Source: an uncultured Clostridia bacterium (GTDB lineage Bacteria > Bacillota > Clostridia > Oscillospirales > Acutalibacteraceae). From it: a stretch of 11,089 nucleotides of DNA. Location of the stretch: positions 1 to 11,089 of the forward strand of contig CAJFUH010000171.1 in the NCBI GenBank assembly GCA_904420155.1. Direction: 5' to 3'. The notes below the pieces were generated by a model. It did not search any database and was not told where the DNA came from. It saw only the letters and a list, made by a program, of their open reading frames with translations. Position numbers and translations under genes: made by a program. Below are positions 1 to 7,052 of the stretch, piece by piece; within the stretch, counting starts at the first letter, position 1; each line of letters opens with the position of its first letter.

Positions 1-744
1 AGTTATGCCCGTGCGGCCGCCGATAACGCTTACCGGATGGAGGTATCCGAGGTCCTGTTCAATCCCTTATATCCTATGTTTTCCCCCTATACCAATTGGA
101 TCGGCGGCGATTACCAGTATTCCATGACGTCCCTTTTTTATCTCCTGCTGCCCCTTATGGCTTCTCTGGCTTTTGGATGGTCTTTCTGCATAGAAAAAAA
201 ATCCGGTTATATCAAAAACGTCGTCACCCGTACGAAGAAAATTCATTATTTTCTGGCCAAATATATCTCCGTTTTCCTGTCCGGCGGGGCGGTAATTGCG
301 ATTCCTTTGATTGTCAATTTTCTTACGGTGGCCTGTTTTATCCCGGCTTATCAACCCGATATCTTTTATAGTATTTATTATTCTATGCATTATCATTTTC
401 TTTCTGAGCTTTTTTATTCCGCTCCCCTTCTGTATGTTCTTTATGTGATCGCGCTGGACTTTGTTTTTTCCGGCCTGATCGCAGCAGCAAGTATGGCTTT
501 GACTTTTTTTGTCAAAAATCGTTTTGCCGTGGTGTTACTGCCGTTTCTGTTGCTGTTGGGAATCCAGTATCTACAGGATATTTTATATAGTGTATTCCAA
601 ATTTCTATTTCACCGATCGAATTTTTAAAAGGTTATACGATGCAGTGGGTCATTGGATGGGTTATTCTCTTCTGGATAATCGTCCTGTTTTTACTTACCT
701 TTGTTATCACCTGTTTCAAAGGAGCAAGAGACGATGTTTTTTAA
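1..744 (+). CDS. ABC-2-type transporter permease, 5' end cut by window edge
   Basis: This is a membrane permease subunit of an ABC transporter. The frame is open from base 1, so the gene starts upstream of the window. The internal ATG at 37 has no good ribosome site and is probably not the start. About 247 residues are visible. Hydrophobic stretches fall at roughly residues 42-60, 84-110, 141-165, 172-190 and 212-238, numbered from base 1. Between the first two is a basic loop containing GYIKNVVTR and then FLAKY, which resembles the loop of ABC-2 permeases that reads like GTIKNI...GKY. No soluble catalytic domain is visible. Its stop lies inside the next gene (11-base overlap), and a second permease and an ATPase follow, so it very probably forms half of the membrane pore of that exporter. 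The substrate is unknown. The family call rests on topology, the loop motif and context. Confidence 0.75.
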   Translation, partial: SYARAAADNAYRMEVSEVLFNPLYPMFSPYTNWIGGDYQYSMTSLFYLLLPLMASLAFGWSFCIEKKSGYIKNVVTRTKKIHYFLAKYISVFLSGGAVIAIPLIVNFLTVACFIPAYQPDIFYSIYYSMHYHFLSELFYSAPLLYVLYVIALDFVFSGLIAAASMALTFFVKNRFAVVLLPFLLLLGIQYLQDILYSVFQISISPIEFLKGYTMQWVIGWVILFWIIVLFLLTFVITCFKGARDDVF

Positions 745-1591
745 ATTGATCCGTTATGATTTAAAAGTAGGCTTTTCCACCACTTATAAACGCTATCTGG
801 TTGCTTCGGCCCTATTTGCGGTTATTTTTCTCACTTTTTTCTTATCTATGAATTCATTTAATTCTTTAGCTCCGGAACCGGAAGCACAGATCAAACGTAC
901 CTTGGGTAACATGCTTCTTTACGCGTTTGGAGGGATGCAAGAGTATAAACCCGCTCCCGGCGTAGCCTTTCAGTTTCCAGCTTTCTGGATGTTAAGTTAT
1001 CTGCTGTTAGCCTATATCACTTTATATTATCCTTTTAACGATCTGGAAGAATTCGGCCAGAATATCCTGATCCGCTGCCGGGGCAGAAGGCTGTGGTGGT
1101 TTTCCAAATGCGTTTGGAATATCTCATCTGTCCTCTGTTTTTTCCTGTTGGCGTGGATCATTTTTATCATAGGATGCCTGTTAAGCGGATGTTCCCTTTC
1201 CATGGAACTTTCCCCCAGCATGTCCGCCATCTTAAAGCTGGATAACGGCAGGTATATGCAATTCCCCGCCTCGTTGATCCCCCAGACCTTGCTGCTCCCC
1301 CCTCTGGTGATGATCTCTATGAACCTGTTTCAAATGGCGCTTTCCCTGTTTATCAAACCCTTTTACAGCTTCATGGTGACGGCGGTTGTGCTATTGACTT
1401 CCTCCTATTATCTTTCCCCTTTTTTCATTGGGAATTACGCCATGCCCCTGCGCAGCGACCAAATGGTGGCAAACGGCGTCAGTTTAACGGCAGGGATCAT
1501 TTTTTCCCTCATCATCATAATAGTTTCCGTCGTCGCTGGCGGGATAGCGTTCCAAAAACGCGATATTTTAAAAGGAGAAGGTGACGGTTAA
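734..1591 (+). CDS. ABC transporter permease subunit, second of the pair
   Basis: A 285-residue polytopic membrane protein. I place the start at ATG 734 (MFFKLIRYD) because AAAGGAG at 718-724 is well spaced before it. An ATG at 701 in the same frame has no such site. About six hydrophobic segments are visible, near residues 20-40, 92-112, 132-156, 185-215, 218-240 and 252-276. The protein ends with a short basic tail containing FQKRDIL, similar to the end of many ABC-2 permeases. It shows no obvious similarity to the preceding permease, so the pore is probably a heterodimer. The start overlaps the upstream stop by 11 bases, and the ATPase begins one base after this stop, which suggests translational coupling. 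I cannot name the family precisely. Confidence 0.75.
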   Translation: MFFKLIRYDLKVGFSTTYKRYLVASALFAVIFLTFFLSMNSFNSLAPEPEAQIKRTLGNMLLYAFGGMQEYKPAPGVAFQFPAFWMLSYLLLAYITLYYPFNDLEEFGQNILIRCRGRRLWWFSKCVWNISSVLCFFLLAWIIFIIGCLLSGCSLSMELSPSMSAILKLDNGRYMQFPASLIPQTLLLPPLVMISMNLFQMALSLFIKPFYSFMVTAVVLLTSSYYLSPFFIGNYAMPLRSDQMVANGVSLTAGIIFSLIIIIVSVVAGGIAFQKRDILKGEGDG

Positions 1592-1592
1592 A

Positions 1593-2240
1593 ATGACAAC
1601 CATTCAATTAACCGATGTCGTAAAAGATATCAAAGGCAAACGTATCATCGATCATGTCAATTTACATATGGAATCTGGAAAAATCGCGGGCCTGAAAGGG
1701 GTAAACGGTTCCGGCAAGACCATGCTCATGCGCCTGATCGCCGGCCTGATTACCCCCACTTCCGGCTCCATTCTCATAAATGAAAAGCTGCTGGGAAAGG
1801 ATATCACGTTTCCGGAAAGTATCGGCATTTTAATTGAAAATCCAGCTTTCTTGGACGCTTATTCCGGTTTCGATAATCTCAAGATGTTGGCATCCATCCA
1901 GAAAAAGATCACCGACGACGATATCCGGGAAACGATTTCCCTGGTGGGGCTGGATCCCCATGACAAAAAGAAGTATCGGAAATACTCCCTGGGGATGAAA
2001 CAGCGGCTGGGAATCGCCGCCGCCGTGATGGAAGAGCCGGACATCGTCATTCTGGACGAACCCACCAACGCTCTGGACAGCGACGGAGTGGCCATGCTCA
2101 AGGAGATCCTCAGACGTCAAAAGGAAAGGAACGCCCTGGTGGTGATCTCCTGCCATGACCTGGACACCTTAAAGGAATTATCCGACGAAATTTTCCTGAT
2201 GGAAAGCGGGGCGCTAAGACCCTATCACGAGGAGGGATAA
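1593..2240 (+). CDS. ABC transporter ATP-binding protein, BcrA-like
   Basis: The 215-residue cytoplasmic ATPase that powers the two permeases. The domain order is complete: Walker A GVNGSGKT at residues 36-43, Q-loop region IGILIENPAF at 78-87 (Glu where many ABC proteins have Gln), signature YSLGMKQRLG at 131-140, Walker B IVILDEPTNALD at 151-162 and switch His in ISCHD at 186-190. The IExPAF-type Q-loop and the SLGMKQRL signature are typical of the bacitracin/lantibiotic-export ATPases (BcrA group), which are short, like this one. I chose ATG 1593 because AAGGTGA at 1578-1584 lies eight bases ahead. A GTG at 1581 would sit almost on top of the AAAGGAG at 1571-1577. The BcrA resemblance hints at peptide or antibiotic export or immunity, but sequence alone does not show a substrate. 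Confidence 0.93.
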   Translation: MTTIQLTDVVKDIKGKRIIDHVNLHMESGKIAGLKGVNGSGKTMLMRLIAGLITPTSGSILINEKLLGKDITFPESIGILIENPAFLDAYSGFDNLKMLASIQKKITDDDIRETISLVGLDPHDKKKYRKYSLGMKQRLGIAAAVMEEPDIVILDEPTNALDSDGVAMLKEILRRQKERNALVVISCHDLDTLKELSDEIFLMESGALRPYHEEG

Positions 2241-2243
2241 TTC

Positions 2244-2855
2244 ATGAAAAAACGGGCTGTTATTCTTTGCGTGGTGGTGCTTGTGGGCCTGGTGGGAGTA
2301 GGCCTGCGCATCTGGAGCGTGAATAAAAACAACGAGGTTCTGGTTTCAGAAACCTATTCCATGGGGGAAATCGTACCCCTGGAAGACGACTTCTTTTATT
2401 CCGGCGACGATGCCCGGGAAGGCTATGAGATCCGGGTAAATTCCGCCAAAGTAAAGACATTAGAAGAATTCCTGACAGAAAACGGAAAACCTGCGGATTT
2501 TTTTGCGGACGAGGACAACTACACGCCGATTTCCCACGTTTATGACGTAGAGGTTACCATATGGAACCATAACACGGAAGAGGACGAGAAAAATATTGAC
2601 CTCGTCAATATTCAATTGATGACCATAAACAGCTGGTATCAGGTCAAAATGGAACTGCTCAATCTTTTGTATCCCCAAATCGATCCTACCTCCTTTGGCT
2701 TCCGGGTATTGCCCGGTACCGAGACAACGGTTCATCTGCCGTTTACCGTCCTGGAATGGCGCCATTTAACGACGGAACAAATCGAACAGAAACCCACTTA
2801 TTTGTTATTATCCATGTATCCTGTCAAAAAAATGGTTACGGTTGTTCCGGATTAA
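2244..2855 (+). CDS. Membrane-anchored extracytoplasmic protein of unknown function (possibly DUF5028-like)
   Basis: A 203-residue protein with a short basic N-terminus (MKKR) and one hydrophobic segment at about residues 5-22. No lipobox cysteine or clear cleavage site follows, so it is probably a signal anchor with the rest outside the cell. The exterior part is acidic and predicted beta-rich. Notable stretches are SMGEIVPLEDDFF (39-51), a hydrophobic core YDVEVTIWNHN (100-110) and PGTETTVHLPF (157-167). From memory this pattern resembles DUF5028 proteins found beside clostridial ABC exporters; I cannot confirm that here. The start follows GGAGGG at 2231-2236 and lies three bases after the ATPase stop, so it belongs to the same operon. 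It could be a substrate-binding, sensing or immunity accessory of the transporter. No function is demonstrated. Confidence 0.75.
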   Translation: MKKRAVILCVVVLVGLVGVGLRIWSVNKNNEVLVSETYSMGEIVPLEDDFFYSGDDAREGYEIRVNSAKVKTLEEFLTENGKPADFFADEDNYTPISHVYDVEVTIWNHNTEEDEKNIDLVNIQLMTINSWYQVKMELLNLLYPQIDPTSFGFRVLPGTETTVHLPFTVLEWRHLTTEQIEQKPTYLLLSMYPVKKMVTVVPD

Positions 2856-2905
2856 TGCCATGCGGGACTGCTTTAGGAAAATATCAGACAAACTTTACCT
2901 TTAAG

Positions 2906-2930
2906 AAAGCTGGGAATTTCCCAGCTTTTT
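2906..2930 (+). terminator. Intrinsic terminator of the ABC transporter operon
   Basis: A perfect 9-bp stem, AAAGCTGGG (2906-2914) with CCCAGCTTT (2920-2928), has a five-base AATTT loop and runs into a T tract ending at 2930. It lies about 50 bases after the last stop and before the alaS promoter, so it should isolate the two transcription units. Confidence 0.88.
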
Positions 2931-2976
2931 GTGCTGTCTTTTCACATTTTTCTCACAGTGAATATAGCGCCGAAGA

Positions 2977-3005
2977 TTGACAAGCGCCGGTACAAGCATT
3001 ATAAT
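2977..3005 (+). promoter_or_regulatory. Sigma-A promoter of the alaS T-box transcript
   Basis: A perfect -35 TTGACA (2977-2982) and a perfect -10 TATAAT (3000-3005) are separated by 17 bases. Transcription should begin near 3011-3013, just before the T-box leader. The match to consensus implies strong initiation, with control exercised later by termination. Confidence 0.9.
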
Positions 3006-3011
3006 AAAATC

Positions 3012-3261
3012 ATTCATCCAATATGATAAAAAGATCGGCAAAGAAAGGAATAGAATTTCATTCCATTGATGCAGAGAGAAAGCTGTTTTTGGTGAAAGGC
3101 TTTTTGTTTTGGAAGAAATTCGGCCAACCTGGAGCTCTGCGGCGAAGAGCCGCGGCGTATCTTCTGCGTTAAAGAATTTGAGTGGCGTCTCGTTAAGAGG
3201 CGCAATTTGGGTGGTACCACGGATTCCTCCGTCCCAGCGCGGGCGTGAGGAGTCTTTTTTT
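3012..3261 (+). ncRNA. T-box riboswitch leader, alanine-responsive
   Basis: A tRNA-sensing 5' leader that should allow alaS transcription when uncharged tRNA-Ala accumulates. Stem I is recognisable from the AGAGAG bulge (3073-3078) and distal GGTG loop (3091-3094), and from a helix GAATTTC (3053-3059) with GAAATTC (3115-3121). Below that helix is an internal loop holding GCC (3123-3125) followed by A, the probable alanine specifier. A hairpin GCGGC/GCCGC follows at 3139-3153. The T-box core GGGTGGTACCACGG begins at 3209. Its TGGT (3212-3215) can pair with an ACCA acceptor end, fitting the A discriminator usual for tRNA-Ala. The antiterminator pairs GGG (3209-3211) with CCC (3233-3235) and ACGG (3219-3222) with CCGT (3229-3232), competing with the downstream terminator. 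The specifier assignment is inferred by hand folding; the T-box identity is firm. With its promoter it fills most of the gap before alaS. Confidence 0.92.
3222..3261 (+). terminator. Regulated terminator of the alaS T-box
   Basis: GATTCCTC (3222-3229) pairs with GAGGAGTC (3247-3254, one G-U), and the stem extends through CGTCC with GGGCG around a bulged T. Seven T residues follow (3255-3261). The 5' arm contains the CCGTCCC that the antiterminator also needs, so the two structures exclude each other, as expected of a T-box switch. Confidence 0.88.
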
Positions 3262-3295
3262 GCTTGAAAAACAAAGAAGTAGGATGTGTGTAAAA

Positions 3296-5926
3296 ATGGA
3301 ATGGACTGGATTAAATGAACTGAGGGAAAAATTTCTCTCCTTTTTTGAATCAAAAGGGCATCTGCGTTTAGACAGTTTCCCGTTGATTCCCAAGGACGAT
3401 AAGAGCTTATTGCTGATCAACTCCGGTATGGCGCCTATGAAAAAGTATTTTACCGGAGAGGTTACGCCGCCCAGAAAACGTGTTACTACTTGCCAGAAGT
3501 GTATCCGTACGCCGGATATTGAGCGAGTAGGCATTACAGCCCGTCATGGCACTTATTTTGAAATGTTGGGCAATTTCTCTTTTGGAGATTACTTTAAGCA
3601 TGAAGCCACCGCTTGGGCGTGGGAATTTTGTACTAAAGTACTGGAACTCCCGGTGGACAAGCTTTGGGTAACCATTTATCAGGACGACGACGAAGCCTTT
3701 GATATTTGGACCAAGGAAGTTGGCGTGGCTCCGGAACGTATTGTGCGTATGGGGAAAGAGGATAACTTTTGGGAACACGGTTCCGGCCCCTGCGGCCCCT
3801 GTTCTGAAATTTATTTTGACCGCGGCGAAAAATATGGATGTGGTTCCCCTAATTGCGGGGTAGGCTGTGAGTGCGACCGCTATGTAGAATTCTGGAACTT
3901 GGTTTTTACGCAGTTTGAAAACGATGGGAACAACAACTATACCCCGTTGGAGCATCCCAATATCGATACCGGTATGGGCCTGGAACGGTTAGCCTGCATC
4001 ATGCAGGGCGTGGATAACCTGTTCTTGGTGGATACGGTACAGAATATCATGAAACACATCAGCCGTATTGCAGGAATCCAATATGGGGAAGGCGAAAAGA
4101 GCGATGTTTCCCTGCGCGTAATTACCGACCATATTCGCAGTACCACCTTTATGATTGGCGACGGAGTGTTGCCTTCCAATGAAGGCAGAGGCTATGTATT
4201 GCGCCGTTTGCTGCGCCGGGCCGCCCGTCACGGCAGATTGTTGGGGATTAACAAACCGTTCCTGGCGGAAGTGTGCGATACCGTGATTGAAGAGAATAAG
4301 AACGCTTATCCGGAGCTGGTGGAAAAGCGGGACTATATCAAGAAATTGATCAGCGTGGAAGAGGAAAGTTTCGCCAAGACCATCGACCAAGGTATGCAGA
4401 TGCTGAATACCCTGATGGATACGGCGGATCTGGACATCATTTCCGGGGAAGACGCGTTCCGGCTCAATGATACCTATGGATTCCCGCTGGATCTCACCAA
4501 AGAAATTTTGGCGGAGCGCGGCATGAAGGTGGACGAGGAGGAATTCAAACGCCTGCTAAAGGAGCAGAGGGATCGCGCCCGTGCGGCCAGAAAAAATGCG
4601 GGAGCTGACGCTTGGCTGAGCGACCAGGCGGATCTGGAAGGGATAGAGCCCACGGAATTCCTGGGCTATCAACAATTGGATACCCCTGCAGTGGTCAAAG
4701 CCATCATTAAGGACGGACAAAGGGTGGATCACGCCACTGCCGGAGATGAAGTGGTTTTGGTGTTGGATCGCACCACGTTCTACGCGGAAAGCGGCGGACA
4801 GGTGGGAGATGTGGGCGTCATCGGTTCCGCGGATACGGCGGCGGACGTGTTGAATACCACTAAAAATCACAATGGGATTTTCCTGCACCAGGCCAAAGTA
4901 AAGGCGGGAATGATTTCCTGCGGGGAACATGTAAGTATTCAGGTAGACAGCGTACGGCGGCGCAGCATTATGCGCAATCATACCGCAGCGCACCTCTTGC
5001 AGGCGGCTTTGCGCAGTGTGTTGGGCACGCATGTGGAGCAGGCGGGCCAATTGGTCAATGGGGCGCATGTGCGTTTTGACTTTACCCATTTTTCCGCTCT
5101 GACCCCCGAAGAAATTACCAAGGTAGAAAATCTGGTTAATCAGAAAATTTTATTCAGTATCCCGGTTGTTACTCGCGAAATGCCCATTGAAGAGGCTAAA
5201 AAGCTGGGAGCGATGGCTTTGTTTGGAGAAAAGTACGGCGATGTAGTGCGGGTAGTCAGCGTGGGGGATTTCTCCATTGAATTTTGCGGAGGCACCCATG
5301 TGGACAATACGGCTAAGCTGGGCTTATTTAAGATTATTTCGGAAAGCTCTGTAGCGTCGGGCGTGCGCCGGATCGAGGCTGTCACGGGAATCGGTATGAT
5401 CAACCTGGTAAAAGAGATGCAGAAGACCATTCAGGAGGCATCTTCCGCCCTTAAATTGGGGAATTCCAACGATCTGGTACATCGCTGCAATCAGCTGACT
5501 GCGGATTTGAAAGAGAAAGACCGAGTGATCGAACAGCTTCGCGCAAAACTGGCGGCTGGTCAGGTAAACCAACTGTTTGCCCAAGCTAAGACCGTGCAAG
5601 GCGTGCGGGTGCTGGCGTCTTCATTCCCCGGGACCACCCCGGATGCCCTGCGTTCTATGTGCGATAAGGTCCGGGAACAAGCGCCTGACTGCGTAGCTGT
5701 ACTGGCTGCCGTCAATGGAGAAAAAGTTACTTTCGCCGCTACAGCGGGAAAAGAAGCGCAAGCCAAGGGCGCCCACGCAGGCAACCTGGTTCGGGCGGTA
5801 GCCAAGATAGCGGGAGGAAACGGCGGCGGCAAGCCGGATATGGCTATGGCCGGCGGAAAAGATCCGTCTATGGTAGAAAAAGCGTTGGAAGCAGTAGAAA
5901 CCATCATATCGGATATGGTAAAATAA
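3296..5926 (+). CDS. alaS: Alanine--tRNA ligase
   Basis: Charges tRNA-Ala with alanine in the cytoplasm and clears mischarged Ser/Gly-tRNA-Ala. The length of 876 residues matches the family (about 875). The N-terminal class II core begins MEWTGLNELREKF and GHLRLDSFPL. Motif 2 includes RHGTYFEMLGNFSFGDYF (from about residue 83) and motif 3 is GMGLERL (226-232). The editing domain keeps its zinc ligands HTAAH (562-566) and CGGTH (664-668), within two residues of the E. coli positions as I recall them. A helical linker near 700-750 leads to the C-Ala domain, which ends with the glycine-rich GGNGGGKPDMAMAGG. I chose ATG 3296 because the family begins close to the TGxELR motif. AGGA at 3281-3284 is a modest ribosome site, and an ATG at 3284 is a less likely alternative. 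Regulation is by the T-box leader directly upstream. Confidence 0.98.
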   Translation: MEWTGLNELREKFLSFFESKGHLRLDSFPLIPKDDKSLLLINSGMAPMKKYFTGEVTPPRKRVTTCQKCIRTPDIERVGITARHGTYFEMLGNFSFGDYFKHEATAWAWEFCTKVLELPVDKLWVTIYQDDDEAFDIWTKEVGVAPERIVRMGKEDNFWEHGSGPCGPCSEIYFDRGEKYGCGSPNCGVGCECDRYVEFWNLVFTQFENDGNNNYTPLEHPNIDTGMGLERLACIMQGVDNLFLVDTVQNIMKHISRIAGIQYGEGEKSDVSLRVITDHIRSTTFMIGDGVLPSNEGRGYVLRRLLRRAARHGRLLGINKPFLAEVCDTVIEENKNAYPELVEKRDYIKKLISVEEESFAKTIDQGMQMLNTLMDTADLDIISGEDAFRLNDTYGFPLDLTKEILAERGMKVDEEEFKRLLKEQRDRARAARKNAGADAWLSDQADLEGIEPTEFLGYQQLDTPAVVKAIIKDGQRVDHATAGDEVVLVLDRTTFYAESGGQVGDVGVIGSADTAADVLNTTKNHNGIFLHQAKVKAGMISCGEHVSIQVDSVRRRSIMRNHTAAHLLQAALRSVLGTHVEQAGQLVNGAHVRFDFTHFSALTPEEITKVENLVNQKILFSIPVVTREMPIEEAKKLGAMALFGEKYGDVVRVVSVGDFSIEFCGGTHVDNTAKLGLFKIISESSVASGVRRIEAVTGIGMINLVKEMQKTIQEASSALKLGNSNDLVHRCNQLTADLKEKDRVIEQLRAKLAAGQVNQLFAQAKTVQGVRVLASSFPGTTPDALRSMCDKVREQAPDCVAVLAAVNGEKVTFAATAGKEAQAKGAHAGNLVRAVAKIAGGNGGGKPDMAMAGGKDPSMVEKALEAVETIISDMVK

Positions 5927-5938
5927 ATAAGAAGAAAG

Positions 5939-6001
5939 GGGAAAGGGAGGAGGCCGTCGAAAATAGCGTTCCCTATCCCTTGTCCCGTTCCATTATTTTT
6001 T
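5939..6001 (+). terminator. Candidate terminator after alaS
   Basis: A purine-rich strand GGGA-AAGGGA (5939-5948) can pair with TCCCTT-G-TCCC (5976-5986) around one bulged G, giving about ten pairs with a long inner loop. A run of six T residues lies at 5996-6001, nine bases after the stem. The imperfect stem, large loop and gap before the T run make this only a candidate. If it is leaky or false, the HIT gene is co-transcribed with alaS. Confidence 0.4.
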
Positions 6002-6029
6002 AAGAAACCTGGAAAAGAGGTGTCAAACC

Positions 6030-6368
6030 ATGGATTGTATTTTTTGCAAAATCGCTGCGGGCGAAATTCCTTCTAAGAAAGTATATGAAGACGACAAAAT
6101 TGTAGCGTTTTATGACTTGGACCCTCAAGCCCCGGTACATGTCCTGCTAATCCCCAAGGAGCATATTGCTTCGGCCAATGAGCTCAACGAGCAGAACAGC
6201 GAATTGGTGGGCCACATTTATGTGGTGGCGGCCCAGCTTGCCCGCCAGCTCCAATTGGATAAGGGGTATCGGATTGTAAACAATTGCGGGGAAGACGGCG
6301 GCCAGACGGTACAGCATTTGCATTTCCATTTGCTGGGCGGACGTTCTATGAAATGGCCTCCGGGCTGA
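6030..6368 (+). CDS. HIT family protein, HinT-like purine nucleoside phosphoramidase
   Basis: A small cytoplasmic histidine-triad hydrolase of 112 residues, full length for the HinT branch (about 110-120). It opens MDCIFCKIAAGEIPS. Cys3 and Cys6 together with His45 fit the zinc-binding version seen in many Gram-positive HIT proteins. The catalytic triad HLHFHLL is at residues 96-102 (His96, His98, His100), and the protein ends in the usual MKWPPG. Family members act on AMP linked through phosphoramidate or anhydride bonds, including aminoacyl adenylates; the actual substrate here is not known. The start ATG 6030 follows GAGGTG at 6017-6022. It lies about 100 bases after alaS, with a phosphoribosyltransferase next, which would be consistent with AMP or adenylate handling near tRNA charging, but that link is inference. 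Confidence 0.93.
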   Translation: MDCIFCKIAAGEIPSKKVYEDDKIVAFYDLDPQAPVHVLLIPKEHIASANELNEQNSELVGHIYVVAAQLARQLQLDKGYRIVNNCGEDGGQTVQHLHFHLLGGRSMKWPPG

Positions 6369-6409
6369 TCTGGTAAAACTCAATCAAAATAGGAAAGATG
6401 GTTAAAGGA

Positions 6410-6949
6410 ATGAGTCGAGTATATAAAATGACCATAGCTGGTTGCGAACGGGAATTGCCTTTGTGCCCGGTGGACGATAAGCTGGATATCGCCGCTTTTA
6501 TCATGTTCGGCGATGTAGAGCTTACAGAGAAAACCGCGGCGGCTTTGCTGGAAAAATGCCCAGAGCATGATATTGTCATTACAGCGGAAGCAAAGGGGAT
6601 TCCCTTGTGCTATGAAATGGCCCGCCAAGGCTGTCGGAAATATGTGGTGGCGCGTAAGAGTGTCAAGCTGTATATGCGCAATCCCATTAAGGTGGAAGTA
6701 AAGTCTATCACAACTTCTCAACAGCAGGTGCTGTATTTAGCGGAAGATGATTATCGTTCTTTAAAGGATAAACGGGTTCTCATTGTAGACGACGTTATCA
6801 GTACTGGGGAATCCCTCGCCGCTTTGGAGAAGCTCGTACAGGAAGCCGGCGGTAATATCGTGGGCTGTGCCAGCGTATTGGCGGAAGGGGACGCGGCCAA
6901 ACGGAAAGATATTCTTTTCTTAGAGCCGTTGCCTTTGTTTTCCAAATAA
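6410..6949 (+). CDS. Adenine-PRT-like phosphoribosyltransferase
   Basis: A type I phosphoribosyltransferase, expected to transfer phosphoribose from PRPP to a purine-like base in the cytoplasm. It is 179 residues from this start. The PRPP loop RVLIVDDVISTGES is at residues 122-135, and an APRT-like segment ITAEAKGIPL is at 57-66, followed by VARKSVKLYM (80-89). The overall pattern matches adenine PRT-related proteins, but the loop ends VISTGES rather than the LLATGGT usual in Apt, so I do not assign apt. The start is uncertain. ATG 6410 (MSRVYKMTIAG) suits the N-terminal spacing I recall in relatives, with AGGAAAG at 6391-6397 upstream. ATG 6398 lies immediately after that site, and ATG 6428 lies farther in. 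It follows the HIT gene by about 40 bases with no visible terminator, so the two are probably co-transcribed. Confidence 0.88.
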   Translation: MSRVYKMTIAGCERELPLCPVDDKLDIAAFIMFGDVELTEKTAAALLEKCPEHDIVITAEAKGIPLCYEMARQGCRKYVVARKSVKLYMRNPIKVEVKSITTSQQQVLYLAEDDYRSLKDKRVLIVDDVISTGESLAALEKLVQEAGGNIVGCASVLAEGDAAKRKDILFLEPLPLFSK

Positions 6950-6973
6950 GCACAGAAGATTTTTGGGTCTGGA

Positions 6974-7002
6974 TTCCCACAACGAGGGGAACGTAGGATA
7001 AT
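6974..7002 (+). promoter_or_regulatory. Weak candidate promoter for the comEC operon
   Basis: TTCCCA (6974-6979, four of six consensus bases) and GATAAT (6997-7002, five of six) are 17 bases apart, in the 103-base gap between the phosphoribosyltransferase and comEC. It would start transcription about 45 bases before comEC. I see no clear terminator in this gap, so read-through from upstream is also possible. Confidence 0.3.
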
Positions 7003-7052
7003 ACTACATCAAGGATAGTTCCACAATCTGCAAAAGGATTGGAGAGATTGTT

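Noticed and set aside
2756..2980. Plus-strand open frame of 74 codons overlapping the end of the anchored protein gene and the terminator
   Set aside because: It passes through the operon terminator, overlaps the real gene by 100 bases and shows no family features; it is a frame shadow.
3134..3136. GCT as the T-box specifier codon
   Set aside because: It lies in the GAGCT stretch at the end of Stem I rather than in an internal loop, and is followed by C rather than a purine; GCC at 3123-3125 fits better.
2901..3353. Minus-strand open frame of 150 codons across the alaS promoter and T-box
   Set aside because: It runs antisense through the promoter, the T-box and the start of alaS, its composition follows those structures, and it shows no recognisable domain or ribosome site.
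4556..5089. Minus-strand open frame of 177 codons inside alaS
   Set aside because: It is fully antisense to the well-conserved AlaRS coding sequence, with no domain I recognise.
6974..6991. Small inverted repeat TTCCC/GGGGAA before comEC as a terminator or operator
   Set aside because: Only five pairs with a seven-to-eight-base loop and no T run; expected by chance.
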